A stretch of DNA of 64,000 nucleotides, from NCBI RefSeq assembly GCF_036170895.1, contig NZ_CP108036.1, positions 4,467,501-4,531,500 of the forward strand, in the 5' to 3' direction. The stretch is from Streptomyces erythrochromogenes. GTDB lineage: Bacteria; Actinomycetota; Actinomycetes; Streptomycetales; Streptomycetaceae. The notes under the pieces were generated by a model that had not been told where the DNA came from, searched no databases, and was given only the letters and a program-made list of their open reading frames with translations. Shown one piece after another: positions 45,705-53,590 of the stretch (position 1 is the stretch's first letter; each line of letters begins with the position of its first letter). Position numbers and translations under genes: made by a program.

Positions 45705-46487
45705 TTAGGCCGACCGGGTGGTCGCCCCGGACGCCCGGGCAGGCCCCTCCGCGGCCGCCTCCGCGGCGACCTGGGCCGCCGCCTGGGCCGCGGCCTCCGC
45801 CGCCGCCCGCTCGACCTTCTCCGGCGTGACGAAGCGGTAGCCGACGTTGCGGACCGTGCCGATCAGCGACTCGTGCTCGGGGCCGAGTTTCGCCCGCAGC
45901 CGCCGTACGTGCACGTCGACCGTCCGGGTGCCTCCGAAGTAGTCGTAGCCCCAGACCTCCTGCAGCAGCTGCGCGCGGGTGAAGACCCGGCCCGGATGCT
46001 GCGCGAGGTACTTGAGGAGCTCGAACTCCTTGAAGGTGAGGTCCAGCACCCGCCCCTTGAGCTTGGCGGAGTACGTGGCCTCGTCCACCGACAGGTCGCC
46101 GTTGCGGATCTCCATGGGGGAGTCGTCCGAGCCGAGCTGCTGGCGGCCCGTGGCCAGCCGCAGGCGTGCCTCGACCTCGGCGGGGCCGGCGGTGTCCAGG
46201 AGTACGTCGTCGATGCCCCAGTCGGCGGTGACGGCCGCCAGGCCGCCCTCGGTGACGACGAGGATCAGCGGACAGCCGGGGCCGGTGGAGCGCAGCAGCT
46301 GGCACAGCGACCGGACCTGCGGCAGGTCGCGGCGGCCGTCGACGAGGATGACGTCGGCGCCCGGGGTGTCCACGAGGGCCGGGCCCTCGGCCGGCGCCAC
46401 CCGGACGTTGTGCAGCAGCAGGCCGAGTGCGGGCAGCACTTCGGTGGACGGCTGCAGCGCGTTGGTGAGCAGCAGGAGCGAGCTCAT
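45705..46487 (-). CDS. glnR: global nitrogen regulator GlnR
   Basis: A 260-residue OmpR-type protein, near identical to remembered Streptomyces Gln[21 protein letters not shown], then the winged-helix [49 protein letters not shown]. It is an orphan regulator with an atypical receiver and no paired kinase gene. It activates nitrogen assimilation genes (glnA, amtB, nir) in nitrogen limitation. The C-terminus ends in an Ala/Glu-rich extension. ATG 46487 is used, and readings further upstream do not fit the family. Confidence 0.95.
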   Translation of the reverse strand: MSSLLLLTNALQPSTEVLPALGLLLHNVRVAPAEGPALVDTPGADVILVDGRRDLPQVRSLCQLLRSTGPGCPLILVVTEGGLAAVTADWGIDDVLLDTAGPAEVEARLRLATGRQQLGSDDSPMEIRNGDLSVDEATYSAKLKGRVLDLTFKEFELLKYLAQHPGRVFTRAQLLQEVWGYDYFGGTRTVDVHVRRLRAKLGPEHESLIGTVRNVGYRFVTPEKVERAAAEAAAQAAAQVAAEAAAEGPARASGATTRSA

Positions 46488-46957
46488 GACCGACCACCTG
46501 CCCGGGCCGGACGGTGGTGCACGGTTCGCTGGTCCATCACGTCGGTTCCTCCTCGGTCCCGTCGAGGACGTGCGCGGTACTGCTTCGTACGTGTCGCCTG
46601 GTGCCCTCACGGCCCCGCGCCCTGGGGATCCGCCCGGTCACCACTGTTCTCGGTTCGTTCAACGTGCTGAAAGCACAAAAGGACCCGGGGGCCACATTGC
46701 CCGGATCCTCTCGCCAGCAGAATAGCCCACCCGCCGTTTCCCGTCCGAGGCTCTCCTCCTTCCTCTTCTGTGGTTCATGCCACGCTCCTGCCACGTTCCG
46801 CCCTGCGTATGCACCGTTTTTCACCGGAACGGAGGCATGCGGGGCGGCGGGGCCGGGCCGGCCCGGCGCACACACGGCGCGTCGGGGCACGCCGGGGGCG
46901 GCGGCCGGAGGGGCCATCATGGAGGCCGACGGTAGAGAGCCGACGATAGGAGCTGCA
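46488..46957. other. divergent intergenic region of glnR, 470 bp
   Basis: No gene is seen. It holds the divergent promoters of glnR and of the MoaD-like gene. The part at 46640-46830 is less GC-rich than its surroundings, with short A/T stretches such as gcacaaaagg and cgtttttcacc, as expected of promoter DNA. A tattct sequence on the minus strand near 46720-46725 could be a -10 for glnR. Confidence 0.5.
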
Positions 46958-47212
46958 GTGGCAACCGGAACCATCCGCTACTGGGCGGCGGCCAAGGCCG
47001 CGGCCGGGACTGCGGAGGAGCCGTACTCGGCCAGGACCCTGGCCGAGGCGCTCGAGGGCGTGCGGGAACGCCACCCAGGGGAGCTGACCCGGGTCCTGCT
47101 GCGCTGCTCCTTCCTCGTGAACGAAGAACCTGTGGGCAAGCGCCCGCACGATTCCGTACCGCTGACCGAGGGGGGCACCGTCGAGGTGCTCCCGCCGTTC
47201 GCGGGCGGGTGA
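46958..47212 (+). CDS. MoaD/ThiS family sulfur carrier protein
   Basis: An 84-residue ubiquitin-like protein ending in the diagnostic Gly-Gly (VEVLPPFAGG). The fold pattern is TIRYWAAAKAAAGTAEEPY, LLRCSFLVNEEPV and TVEVLPPFAGG, matching MoaD/ThiS carriers. The terminal glycine would be thiocarboxylated and donate sulfur. GTG 46958 is chosen with AGGAG at 46950-46954-type spacing. An upstream ATG at 46918 in frame is possible. No moaE, thiG or activating enzyme is adjacent, so the pathway is not clear. Confidence 0.85.
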   Translation: MATGTIRYWAAAKAAAGTAEEPYSARTLAEALEGVRERHPGELTRVLLRCSFLVNEEPVGKRPHDSVPLTEGGTVEVLPPFAGG

Positions 47213-47222
47213 GCGGGAGCCG

Positions 47223-48980
47223 ATGAGCACGCCTGAGGAACAGCAGCAGCAACAGCAGTCGCAGCAGCAGCAGCCGCACGACCCGTACGGGACCCAGACC
47301 TGGCAGGCCGACACCTGGGACACCGGATACCAGCCGGTGCATCCGCCGCTGGGCGCGGTGCCCGGGCAGCCGGTCGCGCCCGAGGGCTGGTTCCGCGACG
47401 AGGCCGCCGCGCCGGGTGCGGGGGCCGTGCCCGGCCAGGCCTCCGCCTACCCGTCGTACCAGGGCCAGGGCCAGGGCCAGGGCCATGTCCAGGCTCCGGC
47501 CGAGGGGCAGGCGGCCTGGGGCGCGCCGGGCACCGGCCAGGAGCCACAGGCCGTGGCTCCGGAGGGCTGGTTCCGGGACGAGGCTCCGGCGGCCCCGGTG
47601 CAGGACTGGTCGCAGGGTGGCGGCCTGGGCGCGGGTGCGCCCGCTGCCGCTGCCGAGACGGCGTATCTGCCGCCCTATCCGGGTCCCGGGCAGGAGCAGG
47701 GCGCCGCCGCGGAGCAGACCGCCTACCTGCCGCCCTACCCCGGGCCCGAGCAGCAGCAGGCCGTGGCTCCGGAGGGCTGGTTCCGGGACGAGGCTCCGGC
47801 CGCTCCGGCGCAGGACTGGTCGCAGGGCGGCGGCCTGGGCGCGCCGGGTGCTCCCGCGTCCGCTGCCGCGGAGCAGACCGCGTATCTGCCGCCGTACCCG
47901 GGTCCCGGGCAGGAACAGGGCGCCGCCGCGGAGCAGACCGCCTATCTGCCGCCCTACCCCGGGCCCGAGCAGCAGCAGGGCGCCGCCGCGGAGCAGACCG
48001 CCTACCTTCCGCCTTTCCCCGGCCCCGAGCAGCAGCAGGAGCCCCACGTGTCCGGCGCCGAGCAGACGGGCCCGGGGTACCGCCCAGCGGCAGCCGGGGG
48101 ACTGCCGCCCCAGGCGGCCGCCCACCCGGCACCGGCCGCGGTAGCGGCCCCGGCCGGGAGCGCCGCCGAGGCGCCGGAGGCCACCGACTGGTCCCCGCCC
48201 ACCCTCGCCGGGAACACCGTGCGCGCCGTCGACCCGGCCCAGGCCCGCGCCGAAGGCCGGTCGCCGATCATCGACCCCGGCCCGCAGCCGGCCATACTGA
48301 CCGCCGCCCTCGGGCTGCTGCTCGCCGCGGCCGCCGCCCTCGGGCAGTACGCCCTGCTCGTGCCGCTGATCGCCCTCCAGGGCCTCACCGCGGCCGGCTG
48401 GTTCCGGCTGAACGGCATGTGGCCGGCCCGGCAGGGCATCGCCCTCGCCTTCGCCGGCGCCCTGGCCGCCGACGCGGCCGTGCTCGCGGTGGAGGAGGCG
48501 CACGGCGCCGGCGCGATCGTCGGCACCCTCGGCGCCTGGGTGCTGCTCACCCTCGTGCTCCAGCTGCGCAGCCAGGCCGATCCCGACGAGCGGATGTACG
48601 GGCTGATGGCCTCGGTGGCCTCGGCCGCCCTCGCCGTCATCTGCGCCGGCTACCTGGCCGCCGACACCGCCGCCGTCACGGTCGGCGCGGCCGCCGTGGC
48701 CGTCGCCGTCTTCGTCCGCGCGCTGCCGCTGCCCACCGCCACGTCCGTCGGCGTCTCGCTGGCCTCGGCCGCCGGCGCGGGCGTCGCGGTCGGCGGGATC
48801 ACCTCCGTCGGTGTCGGCGGGGCGCTGCTCGGCCTGGTCGCCGGGGTGTGCGCGCTGGTCGGGCTGCGCGTGGCGGCGTACGACTACCCGTCGAAGTTCG
48901 TGCACATGACGGCCGGTGTCGCGCTGCCGCTCGCGGCCGCCGCCCCCGCCGTGTACCTGATCGGACGGGTGGTGGGCTGA
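47223..48980 (+). CDS. membrane protein with tandemly repeated Pro/Gln-rich N-terminus
   Basis: A 585-residue protein. The first 330 residues are low-complexity: a Gln run (EEQQQQQQSQQQQ), three copies of APEGWFRDEA, and five copies of the TAYLPPYPGP-type unit with Glu/Gln spacers. The C-terminal 230 residues contain about eight helices (ILTAALGLLLAAAAALGQYALLV and on). A 70-codon block is duplicated at exactly 210 bp (47551 and 47761). It starts 10 bases after the MoaD-like gene. Repeats with W/Y/P residues are typical of flexible cytoplasmic tails; the function is unknown. Confidence 0.85.
   Translation: MSTPEEQQQQQQSQQQQPHDPYGTQTWQADTWDTGYQPVHPPLGAVPGQPVAPEGWFRDEAAAPGAGAVPGQASAYPSYQGQGQGQGHVQAPAEGQAAWGAPGTGQEPQAVAPEGWFRDEAPAAPVQDWSQGGGLGAGAPAAAAETAYLPPYPGPGQEQGAAAEQTAYLPPYPGPEQQQAVAPEGWFRDEAPAAPAQDWSQGGGLGAPGAPASAAAEQTAYLPPYPGPGQEQGAAAEQTAYLPPYPGPEQQQGAAAEQTAYLPPFPGPEQQQEPHVSGAEQTGPGYRPAAAGGLPPQAAAHPAPAAVAAPAGSAAEAPEATDWSPPTLAGNTVRAVDPAQARAEGRSPIIDPGPQPAILTAALGLLLAAAAALGQYALLVPLIALQGLTAAGWFRLNGMWPARQGIALAFAGALAADAAVLAVEEAHGAGAIVGTLGAWVLLTLVLQLRSQADPDERMYGLMASVASAALAVICAGYLAADTAAVTVGAAAVAVAVFVRALPLPTATSVGVSLASAAGAGVAVGGITSVGVGGALLGLVAGVCALVGLRVAAYDYPSKFVHMTAGVALPLAAAAPAVYLIGRVVG
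47551..47970 (+). repeat. 210-bp in-frame tandem duplication
   Basis: ccgtggctccggagggctgg occurs at 47551 and again at 47761, and the sequence downstream continues in parallel: a second APEGWFRDEAPAAP.QDWSQGGGLGA block and pairs of the AYLPPYPGP units. The period is 210 bases (70 codons), with a few differences between copies and an added TAYLPPFPGP unit at the end. Confidence 0.85.
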
Positions 48981-49068
48981 CCTGCGCCGTCACACCACCG
49001 CTGACGGTCTCCTGACGGCCGGACATGGTCAACTAGACCGCACGTACCGATAAGTAGGGGGAGGGCAC

Positions 49069-49794
49069 GTGCGTATCCTGCGCGTCGTTGTGATCATCGG
49101 AGTGGTGCTCGGAGCCTTGTTCGTGGGCGCGGACCGCTGGGCGGTCGGCTACGCCGAGAACCAGCTGGCCGACCGAATACAGGCCCGGCAGGGCCTGGCC
49201 GGCAGCACGGAGGTGGAGATCCACGGGTTCCCCTTCCTGACCCAGGCCCTCAGCCACGACCTGGACCGGGTCGACCTGAAGCTCAAGGGCGTCGAGGTCG
49301 CCGCCGAGGGCCGCAAGACGCGGCTCTCGGAGCTCGACGCGAGCTTCCGCGGCGTGCGGCTCAACGGTGACTACAGCGGCGGCACGGCCGAGCGCGCCGA
49401 GGGCACCGCGCTCATCACGTACGCCGACCTGACCGCGGCCTCCCAGACCGGCGCGACCCTGTCCTACGGCGGGGCTCCCGGCAAGGTGAAGGTCACCGCG
49501 TCGGTGGACATCGCCGGCCGGAAGCTGTCGCGCAGCGTGATCTCGACGATCACGCTCGTCGACGCGCCGGACGCCAAGGGCGGCAAGGGCGGCAAGATCG
49601 TCCGGGTGCACGCCGAAGAGGTGCCGGGCGAGGGCATCCCCGGCCTGGAGCGGCTCGTACGGCGGCAGACCGACTTCGACCGCAACATCGAGGGCGGCCT
49701 CCCGGCGGGCCTCCAGCTCTCGGCACTGACCTCGGACGAAGCCGGCGTGCACCTCACCCTGGGCGGCTCGAACGTGGCGATGGCCGGATCGTGA
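49069..49794 (+). CDS. DUF2993 (LmeA-like) exported lipid-binding-type protein
   Basis: A 241-residue protein with an N-terminal signal-anchor (RILRVVVIIGVVLGALFVGADRW) and an extracytoplasmic domain. The blocks VEIHGFPFLTQALSHDLDRVDLKLKGVEVAA, ITYADLTAASQ and ALTSDEAGVHLTLGG fit DUF2993, the family of mycobacterial LmeA. LmeA binds phosphoinositides. The GTG start at 49069 follows GGGGGAGGG. No operon partners; role in the cell envelope is inferred from the family. Confidence 0.88.
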   Translation: MRILRVVVIIGVVLGALFVGADRWAVGYAENQLADRIQARQGLAGSTEVEIHGFPFLTQALSHDLDRVDLKLKGVEVAAEGRKTRLSELDASFRGVRLNGDYSGGTAERAEGTALITYADLTAASQTGATLSYGGAPGKVKVTASVDIAGRKLSRSVISTITLVDAPDAKGGKGGKIVRVHAEEVPGEGIPGLERLVRRQTDFDRNIEGGLPAGLQLSALTSDEAGVHLTLGGSNVAMAGS

Positions 49795-49918
49795 GACAGG
49801 GCGGTCCGATCCGCAGAAGGGCGGGCCGCGCGGCGGGCCCCGGGGGCGCCGGGGCGCCCCGGAAAAGGTGTTCTCATCCCACCATTCGGACGATCCTGTC
49901 TCGGAATATGACACACCG

Positions 49919-49948
49919 GTGACAGGGCGGCTGATTCGTCCCTACGAT
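49919..49948 (+). promoter_or_regulatory. promoter of the cysteine leader peptide and sulfurtransferase genes
   Basis: A -35 GTGACA at 49919-49924 and a -10 TACGAT at 49943-49948, with an 18-base spacer, form a good housekeeping promoter. Transcription should start near 49955-49957, exactly at the leader ATG, so the leader mRNA would lack a ribosome-binding site. Confidence 0.7.
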
Positions 49949-49956
49949 CCATGGCT

Positions 49957-50040
49957 ATGAAGCATCAGCAGGCGGACCTCACGAAGCGACGGGCAGTAGA
50001 CCTGTGTCGCGTCGCCGCCATGCTCTGTCGATCCATGTGA
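49957..50040 (+). CDS. cysteine-containing leader peptide (27 residues)
   Basis: A very short gene encodes MKHQQADLTKRRAVDLC followed by RVAAMLCRSM. Both cysteines are specified by TGT, which is rare here, where TGC dominates. Small peptides of this DLCRVAAMLCR type precede sulfur genes in many actinobacteria and are thought to sense cysteinyl-tRNA by attenuation. There is an in-frame ATG at 49951, but the promoter position favours a leaderless start at 49957. It lies 177 bases upstream of the sulfurtransferase gene. A gagcg-catc-cgctc hairpin follows at 50046-50059. Confidence 0.8.
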   Translation: MKHQQADLTKRRAVDLCRVAAMLCRSM

Positions 50041-50217
50041 CGTGTGAGCGCATCCGCTCCATCAGCCGGACGACGGCCCGACAGGCCCATCCCCGCGTGA
50101 CCGCACCTGCCTCCTGACCCCTGACGCCTCCCCGCGCAGGAAATCGAGCGCACCCGCAGGCACGCAGCACAGCGCACCCGCACCGCCCCGCCGCACACTG
50201 CCCCGGAGGAGATCACC

Positions 50218-51063
50218 ATGAGCCGCAGCGACGTCCTCGTAGACGCCGACTGGGTCGAGGCCCACCTGAACGACGCCGACGTCGTCATCGTCGAGGTGGA
50301 CGAGGACACGTCCGCCTACGACAAGAACCACATCACCAACGCCGTCCGGATCGACTGGAAGAGCGACCTCCAGGACCCGGTCCGCCGCGACTTCGTGGAC
50401 CAGGAGGGCTTCGAGAAGCTCCTCTCCGCCAAGGGCATCTCCAACGACGACACCGTCGTCCTCTACGGCGGCAACAACAACTGGTTCGCCTCCTACGCCT
50501 ACTGGTACTTCAAGCTCTACGGCCACCAGGACGTCAAGCTCCTCGACGGCGGCCGCAAGAAGTGGGAGCTCGACTCCCGCGACCTGGTCGACGGCAAGGA
50601 CGTCCCGAACCGCCCGGCCACCCAGTACAAGGCCAAGCCCCAGGACACCTCGATCCGCGCCTTCCGCGACGACGTCGTGGCCGCGATCGGCTCCCTGAAC
50701 CTGGTCGACGTCCGCTCCCCCGACGAGTTCTCGGGCAAGCTGCTCGCCCCGGCGCACCTCCCGCAGGAGCAGTCGCAGCGCCCCGGCCACGTGCCGAGCG
50801 CCCGCAACATCCCGTGGTCGAAGAACGCCAACGACGACGGCACCTTCAAGTCGGACGACGAGCTGACCGCCCTCTACCAGGCCGAGCAGGTCGATCTGGC
50901 GAAGGACACCATCGCCTACTGCCGCATCGGTGAGCGCTCCGCGCTCACGTGGTTCGTGCTGCACGAGCTCCTGGGCCAGGAGAACGTCAAGAACTACGAC
51001 GGCTCGTGGACCGAGTACGGCTCGCTGGTCGGCGTGCCGATCGAGCTCGGCCCCAACAAGTAA
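50218..51063 (+). CDS. thiosulfate / mercaptopyruvate sulfurtransferase (rhodanese)
   Basis: A 281-residue two-domain rhodanese. The N-terminal inactive domain carries DKNHITNAVRIDW; the C-terminal domain has LVDVRSPDEFSG and the active-site loop IAYCRIGERSA with Cys235, which forms the persulfide. It transfers sulfane sulfur from thiosulfate or mercaptopyruvate to acceptors. The same pair, sulfurtransferase plus SseC, occurs as cysA2-sseC2 in mycobacteria. The mRNA has a long leader with the cysteine leader peptide. Start ATG 50218 with GGAG at 50203-50206 or so. Confidence 0.95.
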   Translation: MSRSDVLVDADWVEAHLNDADVVIVEVDEDTSAYDKNHITNAVRIDWKSDLQDPVRRDFVDQEGFEKLLSAKGISNDDTVVLYGGNNNWFASYAYWYFKLYGHQDVKLLDGGRKKWELDSRDLVDGKDVPNRPATQYKAKPQDTSIRAFRDDVVAAIGSLNLVDVRSPDEFSGKLLAPAHLPQEQSQRPGHVPSARNIPWSKNANDDGTFKSDDELTALYQAEQVDLAKDTIAYCRIGERSALTWFVLHELLGQENVKNYDGSWTEYGSLVGVPIELGPNK

Positions 51064-51117
51064 TCCCGGGCACGCGACGCCCTCGTAGTACAACCCCTCC
51101 AGGACAGGACAGAGAAC

Positions 51118-51408
51118 ATGTGTGGAGCACAGATCGGCGGGCCCGACCTCGCGACCCTCAAGCCCGGTGAGACCGCGATCCAGGGCCAGGTGACCAAGGA
51201 CGGCGAGCCCGTCAGCGGCTACGTGCGGCTGCTGGACTCGACCGGCGAGTTCACCGCCGAGGTCCCGACCTCGGCCACCGGCCAGTTCCGCTTCTACGCC
51301 GCCACCGGCTCCTGGACGCTGCGCGCGCTCGTCCCGGGTGCCCAGGCGGACCGTGCCGTCGTGGTCGCCGAAGCCGGCGGCGTGACGGACGTGGCGATCG
51401 CGGTCTGA
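51118..51408 (+). CDS. SseC/DUF1416 family protein
   Basis: A 96-residue beta-rich protein: MCGAQIGGPDLATLKPGE, then TAIQGQVTKDGEPVSGYVRLLD and a repeat-like TAEVPTSATGQFRFYAATGSWTLRALVPG. The MCGAQ N-terminus and transthyretin-like fold are typical of the DUF1416 family (SseC). It lies 54 bases downstream of the sulfurtransferase gene and is probably co-transcribed. The role, likely in sulfur transfer, is inferred from the conserved pairing. Confidence 0.93.
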   Translation: MCGAQIGGPDLATLKPGETAIQGQVTKDGEPVSGYVRLLDSTGEFTAEVPTSATGQFRFYAATGSWTLRALVPGAQADRAVVVAEAGGVTDVAIAV

Positions 51409-51440
51409 GCGCCGCACATGTGATCGCCTGATTGATCGGC

Positions 51441-51495
51441 CGAAGGGCCGCACCCCCGGGGGTTGGACGCCACTGGAACGGGGTGCGGCCCTTCG
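51441..51495 (+). terminator. terminator after the sulfurtransferase operon
   Basis: A 16-bp stem, cgaagggccgcacccc (51441-51456) with ggggtgcggcccttcg (51480-51495), has a 23-base loop. No long T-run follows, as is common in Streptomyces. It lies in the gap between the DUF1416 gene and the DUF3099 gene. Confidence 0.8.
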
Positions 51496-51536
51496 CGCCG
51501 TTCCCTGCCCGGACGGGCCGTCCTACCCTTGGAGGC

Positions 51537-51800
51537 ATGTACGCCCGGCGCCGACGCGCCTACTTCCTGCTGATGGGCGGATGCCTGGTCCTCTTCGTCT
51601 CCGCCTGGTCCTTCGTGCGCCTGTGGTCGGTCGAGGCCGCCGTGGCCATGTGCGTCGTCGCCATGGTGATCCCGCCCGTCGCCGCGATGATCGCGAACCG
51701 GCGCGGGCCGGACGACCGCTGGTGGGACGACCCCTCGGGCGATCCGAAGTCCGACGAATGGTGGGACGAACTGGACGGAAAACGGCGCCGCGAGGACTGA
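51537..51800 (+). CDS. DUF3099 membrane protein
   Basis: An 87-residue protein with two helices (about residues 9-27 and 33-51) and an acidic, Trp/Asp-rich tail, DDRWWDDPSGDPKSDEWWDE. The composition and the WWDD tail fit DUF3099. ATG 51537 is the only credible start, with GGAGG unusually close (one base). Function unknown. Confidence 0.82.
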   Translation: MYARRRRAYFLLMGGCLVLFVSAWSFVRLWSVEAAVAMCVVAMVIPPVAAMIANRRGPDDRWWDDPSGDPKSDEWWDELDGKRRRED

Positions 51801-51914
51801 AGCGCACACGAGACAAGAACGTGATCAGGCTTCGTACAACTGCTCTGCCGCACTGTGGGTCATGGGGTACGCGCGGGTAACCAGCCCGCGCTTCCGGTTT
51901 TGTGGGGGACCCCG

Positions 51915-52724
51915 TTGGAACACGAACAGACCATCCCTGAGCAGCGGAAAGAGGGGGAGAGCGCACCGGAGCCGGACACTTCGGCCACTTCGGCCGCTTC
52001 GGCCCCGCGCCGACGCCGCGCGGGGCGCACCACGCTCCTGATCGCGGGCGCCGCCGTGCTCGGTGTCCTCGCCGGCACCGTCACCGGCTACGCGGTCCAG
52101 TACCACCGCGAGCCCACCCCGCTGCCGCCGCTGGCCCAGCAGAAGATTGACGGGCCGAAGCCGGCCGCCATGAACGACGCGACGAGCCGGCGCTCGATCA
52201 ACGCCACCCGCTGGCACAAGGCGGACGAGGACCTGGCCAAGAAGCTGCTGGACGTCCCCGGCGGTGTGCAGGACAGCTTCTCGGGACCCGTCTCCACGGA
52301 CGCGTTCTCGGCGGACTACTTCCTCGAGCCGTCCCAGGCGGTCGGCTCGCTCATCAGGGATGCCAAGCGGCTCGCCACAGCCCGGTGGGCCGAGAACGAC
52401 CGGAACTTCATCGAGATCAACCTGCTCCAGTTCCGCGACCGCGCGGGCGCCGACGACTTCTACACGGAGATCGTCCAGTACATGCCCGACAAGGACCACG
52501 CGGGCAACACGGGCAAGGACCTCCCGGGCGCTCCGGCGGACTTCGGCCACATGTGGATCGACTCCAAGGCGCACCAGGAGCCCGGTTACCACCCGATCCG
52601 GCAGGGCCGCGCCGTGGTCCGGCGCGGCGACATCGTGATGAGCATCGAGTACACGAACAACCGCGGCGACGTCGACGAGAAGGCCCTGGTCGAGCTGGCC
52701 AAGCGACAGATGGAGCGGCTGTGA
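51915..52724 (+). CDS. membrane-anchored protein, first of three overlapping genes
   Basis: A 269-residue protein with a Glu/Ser/Ala-rich cytoplasmic part, an Arg-rich stop (PRRRRAGRTT), one helix at about 39-59 and an outer domain of 200 residues. The start is TTG 51915 with GGGGGA upstream; an earlier GTG or ATG is possible but gives non-typical sequence. Its GTGA overlap with the next gene links translation. I do not recognise a family; the outer domain contains FIEINLLQFRDRAGADDFYTEIVQY, which resembles extracellular substrate-binding-like domains of Streptomyces only loosely. Confidence 0.75.
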   Translation: MEHEQTIPEQRKEGESAPEPDTSATSAASAPRRRRAGRTTLLIAGAAVLGVLAGTVTGYAVQYHREPTPLPPLAQQKIDGPKPAAMNDATSRRSINATRWHKADEDLAKKLLDVPGGVQDSFSGPVSTDAFSADYFLEPSQAVGSLIRDAKRLATARWAENDRNFIEINLLQFRDRAGADDFYTEIVQYMPDKDHAGNTGKDLPGAPADFGHMWIDSKAHQEPGYHPIRQGRAVVRRGDIVMSIEYTNNRGDVDEKALVELAKRQMERL

Positions 52725-53590
52725 GCGAGCAGCAGAACGCAACCGGGCCCGAGTCGGCGCCCGCACCCGTAGCGGCGGCCGAGGCCGAGCCCGTACCCGC
52801 AGTGGCGGCCGAGCCCGCGGCCGAGCCCGCCGCCGCGCCCGTGCGCAAGAAGAACCGCAGGACGCTCGCGCTGGTCTCGGCGGCCGTGGGCGTCGTCGTC
52901 CTCGCGGGCGGCGGTGTCGCCGCCGCGGCCGCGCTCGCGGACGCCGACCGGACCTCGCCGACGCGGTACTGGGTGGCCGAGGACCACACGACCGGCGGCA
53001 CGGCGGCCCCGGTCCCGTCCGTGCCGCCCAACGAGCTGACGGGCAAGCTGATGCCGCTGCCCGCCAACTACTGGCCCGGTCCCGACCTCGACCCCGAGGG
53101 CAACTACTACTACCTCCCGAGCGACAAGGCGCTGCAGAGCTTCAAGGACGCCCGTACGGGCCTCTCCAGCAGTGAGCGGGCCGAACGGGACAAGTTGCTG
53201 GCCGATCTGAAGCTCAAGGGCATGGCCGGGCGCAGCTACGGCCGCGGCGAGGGCTACGGAGGCGCGGTCGCCGAGATCCGGCTCATCCAGGCCGATCCGC
53301 AGCAGCTGGCCAAGTTCGCCGAGTTCACCAAGAAGCTCATCGAGCTCACCGCCGCCGGCGGGGCGCCCCAGGTGGAGGGCTACCCGCAGGCCAAGTGCGG
53401 GCTGGACGACTCGCTCAAGGGCGGGAAGGACGGCAAGGAGAAGATCGACGCCCTCGACTGCGTGGCCGTCGAGGGGGACGTCCTCGTGACCTTCCGCATG
53501 TACGGGAGCAAGGGATTCGCGGTGAAGGACGCCGCGGGCCTCTTCAAGCAGCAACTCGACCACCTCAAGTCCCCCGGAGAGTCCGCGTGA
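52721..53590 (+). CDS. membrane-anchored protein, second of three overlapping genes
   Basis: A 289-residue protein with the same architecture: Pro/Ala/Glu-rich cytoplasmic N-terminus (1-47, with PAPVAAAEAEPVPAVAAEP), one helix at about 48-70, and an outer domain with two cysteines (KCGLDD, LDCVAVEG). GTG 52721 overlaps the first gene by four bases (GTGA), and the stop overlaps the third gene the same way. The outer domain shares size and pattern with its neighbours, LQSFKDARTGLSSSERAERD and VAEIRLIQADPQQLAKFAEF. Function unknown. Confidence 0.8.
   Translation: MSEQQNATGPESAPAPVAAAEAEPVPAVAAEPAAEPAAAPVRKKNRRTLALVSAAVGVVVLAGGGVAAAAALADADRTSPTRYWVAEDHTTGGTAAPVPSVPPNELTGKLMPLPANYWPGPDLDPEGNYYYLPSDKALQSFKDARTGLSSSERAERDKLLADLKLKGMAGRSYGRGEGYGGAVAEIRLIQADPQQLAKFAEFTKKLIELTAAGGAPQVEGYPQAKCGLDDSLKGGKDGKEKIDALDCVAVEGDVLVTFRMYGSKGFAVKDAAGLFKQQLDHLKSPGESA

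Noticed and set aside
47500..48050. CRISPR-like regular repeats
   Set aside because: The repeats are coding (WFRDEA and YLPPYPGP units), contiguous, in multiples of three, and have no unique spacers. No cas genes are present.
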